Source: Terriglobia bacterium
GTDB lineage: Bacteria > Acidobacteriota > Terriglobia > Bryobacterales > Bryobacteraceae
Assembly (NCBI GenBank): GCA_020073265.1
Contig: JAIQFN010000007.1
Location: forward strand, 62,001-126,000
Direction: 5' to 3'
Length of the DNA: 64,000 nt
The notes beneath the pieces are model-generated. The model worked only from the letters and a program-made list of their open reading frames with translations, was not told the origin of the DNA and did not search any database. Position 1 is the stretch's first letter. The number at the start of each line of letters is the position of its first letter. Made by a program: the position numbers and the translations under genes. Of this stretch, positions 24,820-34,457 are shown piece by piece.

Positions 24820-26976
24820 ATGCTTAACTACATCACGCATCCGAACTGGATGCGGCAGGTATACCGCGCAGTCGCGAGACGGCGAGGATGGCTCGTGGTG
24901 TTGTTGTCCCTGAGTCTCCTGGTTGCTCCGTCTGTTCGAGCCCAGCAGCCGGTTACCATCGAAAACTCGGAGCTAAGGGTCGCTCTTTCTCCTCAGCATG
25001 GCGGCCTGGTGAGCGTCCAGTCGAAACGGCGAGAGGCGTCATACCTGGGCTCCGCACCGCAGACGGGCTGGTTCCGAATCCAGATCCCGCTTCCTTTTTG
25101 GGAAGGACACGCGGCTCAGAGCAGCGACCAGAAGAACATCACGGTGCGCAAGCGCGGGCCGGACACGGCCGAACTAACCACCAAGCAGCTTCGTTCCAAG
25201 GAAGGGACCTACGCAATCAGCGTCAATGTGACTCTCCGGCTGGAGCGCGACAACCTGGTATGCCGCCTGAATCTGACGAACCAGAGTCAACAGACCGTGG
25301 ACCGGATCAGCTTTCCGATCCTGGCGGTCCCACCGGCAGCGGATTCCAAAGAAGTACTGGTCATGCCGCAGACCTCGTTGCCGTTGCAGGCCGCCTTCAA
25401 CAAGAACGACATTCGGACCGATCACAATCCGTTCGCGCTGCTGGACCCCGGCGCGGGTTGGTTCCTCACCGACCCGCTGATCACAGCCAAGGCCTACACC
25501 TACCCGAACAGTATTCCGACCGCCTGGATTGCGCTGGACGGCGGCGGAAAAGGCGTGGGCATCGATGTACGCGACTCGAAGCTTCAATTTCAGAGGTTCA
25601 TCATCGAGCGCCGGCTTTATCGCGACACGCGATCGGCGGAAGACAATCGCCAGGACTACAACTTGTCGTGGAATTGGTATCCGCTGGTGCGGCCGGCAAG
25701 CTCGTGGGAAAGCCCGGATGTCTACATCAAGTTCGACTCCGGCGATTGGCATGAAATCGCCAGGCAACACCGCGAGTTCATGAAGAAGCAGGTTTCCCGG
25801 CCGTTGATCGCCAAGACGTTCCAGTCGTCGATCGGCTGGATGAGCCGCGGAGTGAGCAATTACGACCAGATTCCCGCCATCGCGCAGCAAGGTCTGGACG
25901 TCGGCGCTCCTTATTTCATCGTGTACCGCTGGTCGGAGGCCGGCGCGGCGGGCATGGTCTGGGGCGCCTACCCTCGCAAGGATCTCGGCGGACTCGCTTC
26001 GCTGCGCACGAACCTTGAGAAGGCGCGCGAGCTTGGCGCGCATCCGCTGGCGTGGTTCAACGGCACATTGAGCGGCGACGACACTCTCGACCACCTGGCC
26101 CAGGGCAAGGACATGGTGTCGAGAGACCGTTGGGGTTCGGGAATCGCCGGAGGTCAATGGACCTACGGTCCCGAGAATAACGTCTGGCTTGAATTCGACC
26201 CCACCGGATCGAAGGATCTGGAGTACGATACCATCCGGCGATTCATCGAGGACTACCATTTCTCGGGATTCGAAATGGACCAGGCCTACAAGTTCTACCT
26301 GTCTTATCGAGATCCCAAGGTCCCGCCGGAACTCGCGTTCCCCATGGGCTACGGCGATTTTTACCGGCGTGTGGATGAACTGGTCAAGAAGCACGACCCC
26401 GACGGGATCATCGTGGGCGAGGGGTATTCCGACTGGCTGGATCAGTATGTGGACTCTAGCTGGGTGTTCAGCGGCGGTGCGCTCGACGTTGCGCAGCTCA
26501 CCCGCCTTCGCTACAGCCTGCCCTGGATCACGGTGCCGGTCCGCGCCGACGCACGAAACCCGGGTCACGCCAATCAGGCGTTCATGCTGAATGCGCCCTT
26601 GGATATTTTCGACGATTTGTCGCGCTATCCCGACTATGCAAAACATCTCCAAAAGCTGCACGCTCTGAAGAAGCTGACCACCGGCTACTTCTACCAGGGC
26701 GAATTCTCCGACGTCGATAATTTCTCCCTCGACGGGCCGAGTCAAGTGCTGGCACGGTCCTACGTCGATCCCGCCGGTAAGTTCGTGACCGCCGTGGTCG
26801 TCAATACTAGCGGGCAACCGCAGAAGGCAACGCTGCGGCCGGCCGGGGACTTCGCCACCAGGAAAGTCCGGCACTACTATCTGGACGGTCGAGATGAGTC
26901 CGAGGACGCGGCTGGGCAACGGTCGCTCAACTTGCAAGGCTTCGACGTCCAAGTGCTGGCTTTTGAGAAACCCTGA
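24820..26976 (+). CDS. Exported DUF6259-type glycosidase-like protein, locus A gene 1
   Basis: About 718 residues. Possible starts are GTG 24802, ATG 24820 and ATG 24850; the signal peptide (RRRGWLVVLLSLSLLVAPSVRAQ) fits any of them and I take 24820. A beta-rich N-terminal half starts 'IENSELRVALSPQHGGLVSV'. Then comes the DUF6259-like block with 'NDIRTDHNPFALLDPG' and a TIM-barrel-like C-terminal part with acidic motifs 'GFEMDQAYKFYLSYRD' and 'DGIIVGEGYSDWLDQYVD' that could hold catalytic carboxylates. It resembles the gene at 36354-38495 closely and is followed after seven bases by a distant relative. Substrate and CAZy family are unknown. Confidence 0.7.
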   Translation: MLNYITHPNWMRQVYRAVARRRGWLVVLLSLSLLVAPSVRAQQPVTIENSELRVALSPQHGGLVSVQSKRREASYLGSAPQTGWFRIQIPLPFWEGHAAQSSDQKNITVRKRGPDTAELTTKQLRSKEGTYAISVNVTLRLERDNLVCRLNLTNQSQQTVDRISFPILAVPPAADSKEVLVMPQTSLPLQAAFNKNDIRTDHNPFALLDPGAGWFLTDPLITAKAYTYPNSIPTAWIALDGGGKGVGIDVRDSKLQFQRFIIERRLYRDTRSAEDNRQDYNLSWNWYPLVRPASSWESPDVYIKFDSGDWHEIARQHREFMKKQVSRPLIAKTFQSSIGWMSRGVSNYDQIPAIAQQGLDVGAPYFIVYRWSEAGAAGMVWGAYPRKDLGGLASLRTNLEKARELGAHPLAWFNGTLSGDDTLDHLAQGKDMVSRDRWGSGIAGGQWTYGPENNVWLEFDPTGSKDLEYDTIRRFIEDYHFSGFEMDQAYKFYLSYRDPKVPPELAFPMGYGDFYRRVDELVKKHDPDGIIVGEGYSDWLDQYVDSSWVFSGGALDVAQLTRLRYSLPWITVPVRADARNPGHANQAFMLNAPLDIFDDLSRYPDYAKHLQKLHALKKLTTGYFYQGEFSDVDNFSLDGPSQVLARSYVDPAGKFVTAVVVNTSGQPQKATLRPAGDFATRKVRHYYLDGRDESEDAAGQRSLNLQGFDVQVLAFEKP

Positions 26977-26983
26977 GGATACG

Positions 26984-29095
26984 ATGCGCACCCTCATACT
27001 GACTCTGCTTCTCGCCGGCATACTTCCACTGCTGGCCGCCGACAACGTCATCGAGAACGACATTGTGCGCCTGGAGGTCTCCCCCCAGAATGGATCCATC
27101 ATCCACCTGGTGGATAAGCGGACCAACACCGACTACATCGGCAACCCCGCTCAGTCAAGGCTTTTCCGGCTTGCGCTTCCCAACCCGGACTACACGGCCC
27201 GGCTCCAAGCTGTCACCCGCCCCAGAGAAATCCGGTCCCAGGAGCAGAAGGTCGCCTCGGTTGGAGTCGAGAACGGCGTCCTGACGGTTCGCTTTCGCAA
27301 GTTGCAGCTCGCTGCCCGGCAGAATGCCTTTGTAGAGACGACGCAGGGTGAAACTTCCGAGGCGCCGCGCAATATCGATGTGACCGCGACGTTTCGACTG
27401 AACGGAAGTCACATCCTGGCTCATCTCGAGGTGGACAATCGCGCCGCGGAGCAGATTTCGGAAGTTACTTTTCCCTGGCTGAGCGGCCTCAAGGACACTG
27501 CCGGCGGGCAACGAGCCAAAGCGGTGATTCCTTCTCTCGCCCAGAAGTCGGTGACCGGCGTCACCGTTCGCTTCCGGCCTGGAGGAGGCGTGAAGTCGTA
27601 CCCTGCCTTGTTAGCGACCAGTTGGGTGAACTACGAACTAGGAAATCAGGGTGTCGGTATCGAGGTCCGGACTGCTCCGGAAACGCAGTCCACGACAGTT
27701 TCGATGGGGGGAGCGGGCGGGGGGCCGCTCATCACCTGGGATTTCAACCCTCATATCCCGGGCCAAGGCCGCTGGACTTCGCCGGATGTTGTCATTCATG
27801 TACACAACTCCGATTGGCATACCATCGCCGCCGAGCACCGGGAATGGCAACGGCAGCAGGCTGCTCCGCCGCGTAGCGACGCTTTCGACAGCGCGATCGG
27901 ATTCGCGACGTATCGGTTGAAGAGAGACGACAATACCGTCAACTGGAGCTATGACGAGATCCCAAAGCTGGCCGAAGCCGCGAAGTCGGCGGGAATCCGC
28001 AAGCTGGTGATCGAAGGCTGGCGCGAGCGAGAAGGGCCGGGTAATCCCAGCCCGTTCGGTGAAATCGCCGATCCTCGCATGGGGGGAGGGGCGCGCCTCA
28101 AGACCTTGATCGCACAGATGCAGCAGCAGGGCATCGAGCTGGTGTTCGCTTTTCATCCCACCCTCATGAACATGGCGACCGAACAGTCGCAAACGCTCGC
28201 ACGCCGATGGGTAGTGAGATCGCGCACTCAAGGGACTCAGCTATCTACCTCGTACATTTTCATTTCGCAGGACTATCCATACGAGGAGATCGGAGCTCAC
28301 TATTGGGCGCAGCTCGATCCGGCCTCTCCCGCGACTGACTATCTTTTGAAGGAGGCCAAGCGACTCAAAGACGAGTACGGATTTCGCAACCTCTTCCTGC
28401 GCGGAGTAGGGCAGCCGTCTTTTCTCTCGTACAACCAGGATGATGCTGTGCCTCCGCAGAAGATTTATGCGGTGGGCTACGAGCGATTCCTCGGCGGTCT
28501 GAAGAAGCTCTATTCCGATGGCATCCTGATGACCGAGGGATATAACGACCTGGTGAATCGATGGTCGAGCGTGGGGTACACCTGGGACCAGAGCGAGGAT
28601 GCCGAGGTGCTCTCCTGGAGCATGCCGTGGATTCCGTTCTCGAATGACGTGGAAGCGCTGGACTACGAAAAAGCGAACGCCAGCTTCGCGCGAAAGATCC
28701 TGATCAACTTGATGGTGGACGGCGGTGACGGCACGGTGGAACGCTATACGGACTTTGCCCGGCACCTGAAAGCGTTGCAGAGTCTCAAGGAAGCGACCGC
28801 CCCTTACTATGCGAACGCCGAATTTCGCGACCACGACGGATTGAAGAAGCTCACTGCCGATTCCCAAGTGATCGCCGCGGCATTTGAGAACCGGTCGAGC
28901 AAGCAGCACGGGGTGGTGCTGGCGAATCTATCCAAGCAGAAGCAGCGCGTATCGCTGGAACTTGACCATACACCAGCGAAAGGCCGCCTGTTCCGGCTGG
29001 CCGGTGAGTCCAAAGAGGTGGAGTTGGCGCCGCAGTTTTCCGTCGAGTTGGAACCGCGGGAAGTCGTCGTCCTAGGGCTGGACCCAACGCAGTAG
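26984..29095 (+). CDS. Exported DUF6259-like protein, locus A gene 2
   Basis: A 703-residue secreted protein from ATG 26984, which follows tgagg by five bases; the outer frame to 26894 lies inside the previous gene. Signal peptide MRTLILTLLLAGILPLLA, then 'VIENDIVRLEVSPQNGSIIHLVDKRTNTDYIG', the same N-terminal beta domain as its neighbour in a diverged form. The C-terminal half reads 'GFATYRLKRDDNTVNWSYDEIPKLAEAAKSAGIRKLVIEGWRERE' and later 'YSDGILMTEGYNDLVN' with candidate catalytic acids. Its close paralogue is at 38507-40651. Likely a periplasmic or outer-surface glycoside-active enzyme. Confidence 0.68.
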   Translation: MRTLILTLLLAGILPLLAADNVIENDIVRLEVSPQNGSIIHLVDKRTNTDYIGNPAQSRLFRLALPNPDYTARLQAVTRPREIRSQEQKVASVGVENGVLTVRFRKLQLAARQNAFVETTQGETSEAPRNIDVTATFRLNGSHILAHLEVDNRAAEQISEVTFPWLSGLKDTAGGQRAKAVIPSLAQKSVTGVTVRFRPGGGVKSYPALLATSWVNYELGNQGVGIEVRTAPETQSTTVSMGGAGGGPLITWDFNPHIPGQGRWTSPDVVIHVHNSDWHTIAAEHREWQRQQAAPPRSDAFDSAIGFATYRLKRDDNTVNWSYDEIPKLAEAAKSAGIRKLVIEGWREREGPGNPSPFGEIADPRMGGGARLKTLIAQMQQQGIELVFAFHPTLMNMATEQSQTLARRWVVRSRTQGTQLSTSYIFISQDYPYEEIGAHYWAQLDPASPATDYLLKEAKRLKDEYGFRNLFLRGVGQPSFLSYNQDDAVPPQKIYAVGYERFLGGLKKLYSDGILMTEGYNDLVNRWSSVGYTWDQSEDAEVLSWSMPWIPFSNDVEALDYEKANASFARKILINLMVDGGDGTVERYTDFARHLKALQSLKEATAPYYANAEFRDHDGLKKLTADSQVIAAAFENRSSKQHGVVLANLSKQKQRVSLELDHTPAKGRLFRLAGESKEVELAPQFSVELEPREVVVLGLDPTQ

Positions 29096-29122
29096 CTGTT
29101 GGTTCGCCAAGGTCTCGTTCGC

Positions 29123-29860
29123 CTACTCGAGGCGGATGATCGATTCATCATAGGTGGCCTCGATGCGTTTGCCCGGAGGTATCACCAGGAACTCGCGATC
29201 GTCCCATTTGCCGTCCAACAGCCGCTGGAAGATCCCCAGGTCGCCGGCCACCTTCTCGAATTTCCAGCCGCGAGCCGCCGCGTCCTCGCGCGCCTCCCGC
29301 TCGAAGCTGCCGTCCGGTTCCACGCCCATCTGGATGAACGTCAACTGGCCGTAGTTGCGGGTGTAGTTGCCGAGCTGTTCCCAGAGGAACTTCGCGTCCT
29401 CCTCGCCGTACTTGTCGACCAGCCCCTCCCAGGTGTAGCCGATGCCGGTTTTGTCGCGCAGGCTCGGCTCTTTGAGCTGCTGGAGACCCGCGCCGCGCTC
29501 GATCCAGCCGGTGGTCTTGAAATACGCACCCGGGTGGGAGGTGAAGTACTCCAGGTAGCGCTCCTTGCTGCCGAGGAACAGCGTGATGCAGTCGTGCCCG
29601 CGCGGAATCACAATCGGGATCGAGCGCGCCGTCAGGCCGACGACGCCCGTCCCGCAAAGCGCATAGCCAAGCACGACCGCCTGGTAAGTGGCCGGGTCCG
29701 CGGCGTCCACCATCGCTTGCAGGCGCGCGCACATGTCGGTTGAAGCGATGTCGTGCAGCCCCTTGGGCAGAAACTCGACGTCCACCTGGTTGGGCGATCG
29801 CGCCAGCACGGTGCACATCTCACGGTACAGGATTTCGCAACTGATCAGTTTCAGGCGCAT
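29123..29860 (-). CDS. DUF1638 protein
   Basis: A 245-residue DUF1638 protein. It has 'LISCEILYREMCTVLA' at the N-terminus, 'VVLGYALCGTGVVGL' and 'PIVIPRGHDCITLFLGSKERYLEYF', which hold conserved Cys and His that could bind a metal. In established genome contexts DUF1638 genes accompany corrinoid-dependent methyltransferases. Here it lies nine bases downstream of the MtaB-type gene, on the same strand, which agrees with that. No signal peptide; cytosolic. Function is not known; a role in metal or corrinoid handling is inference. Confidence 0.83.
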   Translation of the reverse strand: MRLKLISCEILYREMCTVLARSPNQVDVEFLPKGLHDIASTDMCARLQAMVDAADPATYQAVVLGYALCGTGVVGLTARSIPIVIPRGHDCITLFLGSKERYLEYFTSHPGAYFKTTGWIERGAGLQQLKEPSLRDKTGIGYTWEGLVDKYGEEDAKFLWEQLGNYTRNYGQLTFIQMGVEPDGSFEREAREDAAARGWKFEKVAGDLGIFQRLLDGKWDDREFLVIPPGKRIEATYDESIIRLE

Positions 29861-29869
29861 TCGAAGGTC

Positions 29870-31267
29870 TCAGGCCAAGCCATAGCTTGACGGATCGAAC
29901 AGTGCCCCATACGTGTCTCTCATCTCGGCAAGCAACTCATCTTCCGATGTTGGAAGATCTGCGACGGCGGCGATCATCCGATCGAGCCATTGACGCTCGC
30001 TGGCCGGCGGCGTCCAGTGGCCTGCCGCTGCTCCCTCGCGGAGGATCGCGAGCGCCTCGCGTGCCGCCGCGATGGTGCGGGCATAGGCGCCCGATGCGCT
30101 GACGATAGCCGAGGCGATTCGAACAGTGGCCTCGGGCGAAAGAACGGCCGCTTGCGGACTTCGCCATTCGTCGGACTCCGAGAGCCAATCGCGCAGCATC
30201 CTTGCCCCGCCTCGGCGTGCCGCCGTGTTCATCAAGCGGCAGTCGTAGGCGAGCAGTTCAGCGAAGGCCTCCGGTGCGTTGCCTGAAAGCAGCCGGACAT
30301 TTTGCACGGACTCGTTGCTCCACAGGTCGCAAGCAGCGGCGGCGATGTTGCCGACCGGGCTGAAGTGCGCGCAGGTGGCCGACTTGCCTTCCATCGCGAT
30401 CGGGCAGCCGGTGATGGCCTTCAGAATCGGCCCCTCGTAAGCGCAATCCTTCGACGGTCCCACCGCGCCCTGCTCAAACGCCGCCAGGCTGCGCACCGCC
30501 GCCGCCGCGCGGACCATCGCCGCCAGAACCTCGGGCAGCATTTTCTGATGCGCGAGCTGCATGGCGGTGTTGGCGAAGCCGCAGGCTGAATCGCCGCCCG
30601 GCACGGCGCGGGTGCCGCGGCACAATTCGACGATTTGTCCCCACAGCCACGACATATCACGCGGCGCCAGAACTCCCAGCGCGAAGAAAATTCCCCGGAT
30701 GTCGCCGTACATCAGCGCCTGGTCGTGCACCTCTTTTCCGCCCACCGATTCGATGGAGATGATGTCGGCGCCTGCCTGGATACACAGCTCGAAGCTGCGC
30801 TTCAGCTTCTCCCACGGCTCGCCCTTGCGAAGCATCGGCGGTTTGAACTGGTCGCGGATATCGGTCGGCGTGACGCGCAGTGCCGAGCGCAGACCGGACT
30901 TCGCATGCGCCTGCTCGAGGTGCCGATGCAGAAGCGCCGTGATCTCCGCGCCCCATTCGGGCCGGTCGGTCATGGCCGGGAGCAGCTCGAACTCGAGCAC
31001 CACACCGGGCGCATCCAGCGCGGTTATGCGGCGAAGGATCTGGGTGGCCATCTCCTGGTAGTGCGCCACCACCTGAACCCAGGTCTCGCCGTTGATCGCA
31101 ATGGCCGGCAGTGTGAAGTTGACTTCCGGATACACTTCGCCGCCGCCGATGGTGAGGTCGAACCCGCAGCGCAGCGGCCGTGGAGCTCTTCCGAAGATCA
31201 GCTCATCGGGATCGCCGATCGTCAATCGATTCCAAACTTCACAAGGTGCGGGTGCATTGGTCGTCAT
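29870..31267 (-). CDS. mtaB: MtaB-type methanol:corrinoid protein methyltransferase
   Basis: A 465-residue protein from ATG 31267, preceded by GAGG at eight bases; the frame back to 31357 is not used. It aligns along its whole length with methanogen MtaB (about 461 residues), from 'DPDELIFGRAPRPLRCGFDLTIGGGEVYPEVNF' through 'KAITGCPIAMEGKSATCAH' to 'DPSSYGLA'. The three zinc ligands known for M. barkeri MtaB (Glu164, Cys220, Cys269) correspond to E173 (SIESVGGKEV), C229 (GDSACGFAN) and C275 (SKDCAYEG), all present. The enzyme should activate methanol, or a related methoxy donor, and methylate a corrinoid protein such as the one at 44269. It overlaps the homocysteine methyltransferase-like gene by 29 bases. 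True substrate is untested. Confidence 0.88.
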   Translation of the reverse strand: MTTNAPAPCEVWNRLTIGDPDELIFGRAPRPLRCGFDLTIGGGEVYPEVNFTLPAIAINGETWVQVVAHYQEMATQILRRITALDAPGVVLEFELLPAMTDRPEWGAEITALLHRHLEQAHAKSGLRSALRVTPTDIRDQFKPPMLRKGEPWEKLKRSFELCIQAGADIISIESVGGKEVHDQALMYGDIRGIFFALGVLAPRDMSWLWGQIVELCRGTRAVPGGDSACGFANTAMQLAHQKMLPEVLAAMVRAAAAVRSLAAFEQGAVGPSKDCAYEGPILKAITGCPIAMEGKSATCAHFSPVGNIAAAACDLWSNESVQNVRLLSGNAPEAFAELLAYDCRLMNTAARRGGARMLRDWLSESDEWRSPQAAVLSPEATVRIASAIVSASGAYARTIAAAREALAILREGAAAGHWTPPASERQWLDRMIAAVADLPTSEDELLAEMRDTYGALFDPSSYGLA

Positions 31268-32213
31268 GTGTTTTCCTCGGGTGAGCCTGCTGGGATGCTC
31301 GCACGGCCGCCGCCATCGCCCGGATGTGGGCGGGGCTTGTGCCGCAGCAGCCGCCAATCACGTTGGCGCCGGCCTGGAGCAGTTCCGCCACGCGCGACGC
31401 CATGTATTCGGGAGTCTCCAGGAACACCGTCTTGCCGTCTTCGATCACCGGCGTCCCGGCGTTGGCTTGGATCAGAATCGGCGTGCGCGGTGCGGCAGCG
31501 CGCATCTGGCCGGTGATCTCGATCATGCTGGCGATTCCATTGCCGCAGTTCGCGCCGACGACATCGGCTCCGGCGTCGAGCGCCGCCAGCGCGGCCTGGT
31601 CCGGTTTCACGCCCATCATCGTACGAAAACCCTTGGCTCCCGGGTTGAAAGTGAATGTGCAGATCACCGGGAGCTGGGTGTTCTGTTTGGCGGCGCGAAT
31701 GGCCTGGACGGCTTCACGAATCGACGCCATGGTCTCGATGCAGATCGCATCGGCGCCACCAGCGGCCAGGGCGACGGCCTGCTCGGCGAACGCGGCGGAG
31801 AGCTGTGCGGTGGTGACGTCGCCGCCTTCTTCCTCAAGGATGTGGCCGGTGGGGCCTACCGAAGCGGCCACGTATCCTTTGCCCGTGATCGCCCGTTTCG
31901 CCAGGGCCGCGGCAGCCCTGTTGAACTCGCCGCATCGCTCGGCGAAACCGTAGGCCCGCAGCTTGAATGGATTGCCGCCGAACGAATTCGTCTCCACGAT
32001 GTCCGCGCCAGCTTCGATGTAGGCCTCGGCGATCCCTTGCACCAATTCGGGATGAGAAATGCACCAGGACTCTGGACATTCACGCGCCGCCAGACCTTTG
32101 GTATGCAGAAGAGTACCCAGCGCGCCATCGCAGATCAGGAGATCACCCTCGCCGAGCCGCTCGAGCAGAGTCTTCAGAGATTCCTCCTTCGAATCAGGTA
32201 AGAGCGCTTGCAC
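31239..32213 (-). CDS. Homocysteine S-methyltransferase-like protein
   Basis: A PF02574-type TIM-barrel of about 324 residues. The zinc ligands are visible: Cys in 'VGANCGNG' and the CysCys of 'GGCCGTSP' near the C-terminus. The N-terminus 'DLLICDGALGTLL' is the usual first strand. The start is uncertain: GTG 32213 is the last standard start before the domain, an outer frame runs to 32348, and AAGGAGG followed by CTG at 32177 is also possible. It is first in the operon with MtaB and DUF1638, so it could accept methyl groups from the methyl-corrinoid protein onto homocysteine, or serve methionine salvage. It overlaps MtaB by 29 bases. Confidence 0.82.
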   Translation of the reverse strand: MQALLPDSKEESLKTLLERLGEGDLLICDGALGTLLHTKGLAARECPESWCISHPELVQGIAEAYIEAGADIVETNSFGGNPFKLRAYGFAERCGEFNRAAAALAKRAITGKGYVAASVGPTGHILEEEGGDVTTAQLSAAFAEQAVALAAGGADAICIETMASIREAVQAIRAAKQNTQLPVICTFTFNPGAKGFRTMMGVKPDQAALAALDAGADVVGANCGNGIASMIEITGQMRAAAPRTPILIQANAGTPVIEDGKTVFLETPEYMASRVAELLQAGANVIGGCCGTSPAHIRAMAAAVRASQQAHPRKTHDDQCTRTL

Positions 32214-32510
32214 GTAGCTGCCCGGCTGTGCTGGCACCGTCCTCAGCGGGCAACTGCGGCGGCTGGTCTCGGCTCGCCGCCAGCGGTGGCGATCCGATTT
32301 GTGGCTGCATCCGCGAATTGGAAAGCGAGTTGCCATGAGGATTGCCACGATGCGTCAGGCGAACCCAAGAGCCGCAGATTCTAGGGTGTCTGGACCTACA
32401 GCCAGGAGGCGTCAGCCTTGAAAAGACATTGGCAGTCTGAGACGATGCGAGAAATAACCCAAGACTTGTGTGTTTTGACGCAAACCCTTGGTTCCAAGGA
32501 AGTTCAGCCA

Positions 32511-34457
32511 ATGAAACTCACGAACTTTTGGCCGTTTTGTGGTTCGAAATGTCTGTTCAGAATCTCGGCTGTCACGTTCGCGATGGCGCTCGCCGTCACA
32601 GCGCAATCGGGTTCCTCCTGTGTCTCGCTCTACGAGAGTGCGCCTCCCCCTTTGCGTCATGCGGCCGTTCGACTATCCGAGCAAACCGGATTTCCGGTGA
32701 GCCAAGGTTCGCCGGAGCAGCGCTGCGTCCGGATCGAATTGAACGCTATGCAGAATCCGCGAATCGGGTCGCAAGGGTACACCATCGCCTCCGCCAACCA
32801 GGGGAACATCACGATTCGCGGCAACGATGCGGAAGGAGCCGCCAACGGCGTCTACACGCTGTTGCGTACGCTGCTGATCGAGCACCGCACCGATCCGTTC
32901 ACCAGGACCTGGAGCATCGAAGAAAAGCCGCAGTTCTCGATTCGCGCGATCCAGGTGGCGCCCTACCGCTTCGGCGGATCCTTCGGCTTCGCCGTGCTCA
33001 GCTCGGACCGCTGGTCGCTCCAGCAATGGAAAGAGTACGTCGACCTGATGCGGCTGTGCAACATGACCACGCTGTCGCTGGTCCCGGCGCGCGTGTACGA
33101 TCCCGAGTATCCGAATAGCCGCCGGGAAGAATGGCGCTACGAAATCTGGAAGCAAGTGATGGACTACTGCCACCAGGTGGGGATCAAGTTCAACTGGATG
33201 ATCAGTCCCATCATGACTTCCGAGCAGGCCTTCTTCGATAACCCGGACAAGCGCGGCGACAAAGTGGGCGGCGCGTGGTTCGGAAACGAGATGAGCTGGG
33301 CGAACGGAAAAGACATCATCCTCAAGAACCAGAAGCACACGCTCGAGTACTTCCGCGGCCTGGACTCGCTCGAGATCATTTACAACGACGGAGGAGGCAT
33401 CCGGCCCGAGATCCCCGACCCGTCCGCCGCCTTCGCCGACATGACCCGCAGCTACATCCAATTGCTGCACGAGACCGGCAACAACTCGAACTTCGTGTTC
33501 TGGAACTGGTGGATGGACTTGTGGGCCCAGGCGGTTCGGGGCGAGACGGCCAAGCAGTATCCGAAATACACCACGGTGCAGGACGACATCATCCCGCTGC
33601 TGCCGAAGAATGTCGCCTGGCTGGACGCATCGGCGCTGACTCAGATCCAGACCTTCGGCCAAGTGCTTCGAATGCTCGGAAATCCGCCGGTCCGCGAAGG
33701 CTTGCTGATCGGCAAGGAGAACGGATTCAAGCCCGTCATCGATTTCTTCTGGTACATGAATCCCGAGCACTCCATCAACATGTTCCCGCACCCCTATATC
33801 CAGCGCGGGATTCAGGAAGCGCAATACGCCCGCGATGAAATCGGAGCGGACGGCGCCATGGGCTACCGTCTAGCGCCAACGCTGCGGTTCATCGACGACT
33901 ACATCTTTTTCCGCCTGACGTCGGATCCGTCGCTCACCGAGCAGCAGCTGGCCGGAGAAGTCGCCGGTTTGCTATGCGAGAAACCGGAAGATCAGAAGCA
34001 GGCTGCCGAGGCGATCCACACGCTGGAGCGTTTCTGGACTGATCGCAAGCTTGGAGACCTGGTGAAGGCCGAAGAGTTGTTCCGCACGCTGTTGCCGCGA
34101 GAGAAGTCCAAGAATCTCGAGTACGCCAGCAATGGAGTCACGTTTCTCACCTACGTGGTCCGGATGGCTGAGCCCGGAATCACCGAGGCCCGGAAAAAGG
34201 AACTCAAGAATCAGCTATGGGAGGCGGTGAAGCCCATGTACGTCTTCCAGGGCCTGACCGCGGACATCGTCTGGGTCCCGGAAGCGCTGCGGTTCTTTTC
34301 GGCGCGGGTCGACATGATGGTCGAAGACTACCAAGCGGGCTGGATGACCTCGCGGAACGCGGAAGTAGTGGACCGCAGTCTCTATCCCAAGGGCACGCCT
34401 CAGCCGTTCACCGTCAATTGGCAGAAGACCACTGCCAGCGGAGGAACTCATGAATAA
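32511..34457 (+). CDS. Exported glycoside-hydrolase-like protein, tandem copy 1
   Basis: A 648-residue protein from ATG 32511, preceded by aaggaag; the frame to 32418 is not used. After a signal peptide (cleavage near VTAQS) the first ~120 residues have the pattern of the N-terminal domain found before GH20/GH67 barrels: 'RIGSQGYTIASANQGNITIRGNDAEGAANGVYTLLRTL'. A large barrel-like region follows: 'QFSIRAIQVAPYRFGGSFGFAVLSSDRWSLQQWKEYVDLMRLCNMTTL' and 'LEIIYNDGGGIRPEIPD'. I cannot place it in a CAZy family. The stop overlaps the next gene's start by eight bases. First gene of the ten-gene plus-strand run. Confidence 0.66.
   Translation: MKLTNFWPFCGSKCLFRISAVTFAMALAVTAQSGSSCVSLYESAPPPLRHAAVRLSEQTGFPVSQGSPEQRCVRIELNAMQNPRIGSQGYTIASANQGNITIRGNDAEGAANGVYTLLRTLLIEHRTDPFTRTWSIEEKPQFSIRAIQVAPYRFGGSFGFAVLSSDRWSLQQWKEYVDLMRLCNMTTLSLVPARVYDPEYPNSRREEWRYEIWKQVMDYCHQVGIKFNWMISPIMTSEQAFFDNPDKRGDKVGGAWFGNEMSWANGKDIILKNQKHTLEYFRGLDSLEIIYNDGGGIRPEIPDPSAAFADMTRSYIQLLHETGNNSNFVFWNWWMDLWAQAVRGETAKQYPKYTTVQDDIIPLLPKNVAWLDASALTQIQTFGQVLRMLGNPPVREGLLIGKENGFKPVIDFFWYMNPEHSINMFPHPYIQRGIQEAQYARDEIGADGAMGYRLAPTLRFIDDYIFFRLTSDPSLTEQQLAGEVAGLLCEKPEDQKQAAEAIHTLERFWTDRKLGDLVKAEELFRTLLPREKSKNLEYASNGVTFLTYVVRMAEPGITEARKKELKNQLWEAVKPMYVFQGLTADIVWVPEALRFFSARVDMMVEDYQAGWMTSRNAEVVDRSLYPKGTPQPFTVNWQKTTASGGTHE

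Noticed and set aside
25174-27129. 651-residue open frame on the minus strand
   Set aside because: It lies antisense to the DUF6259-type genes and reads as a high-GC mirror frame with no recognisable domain.
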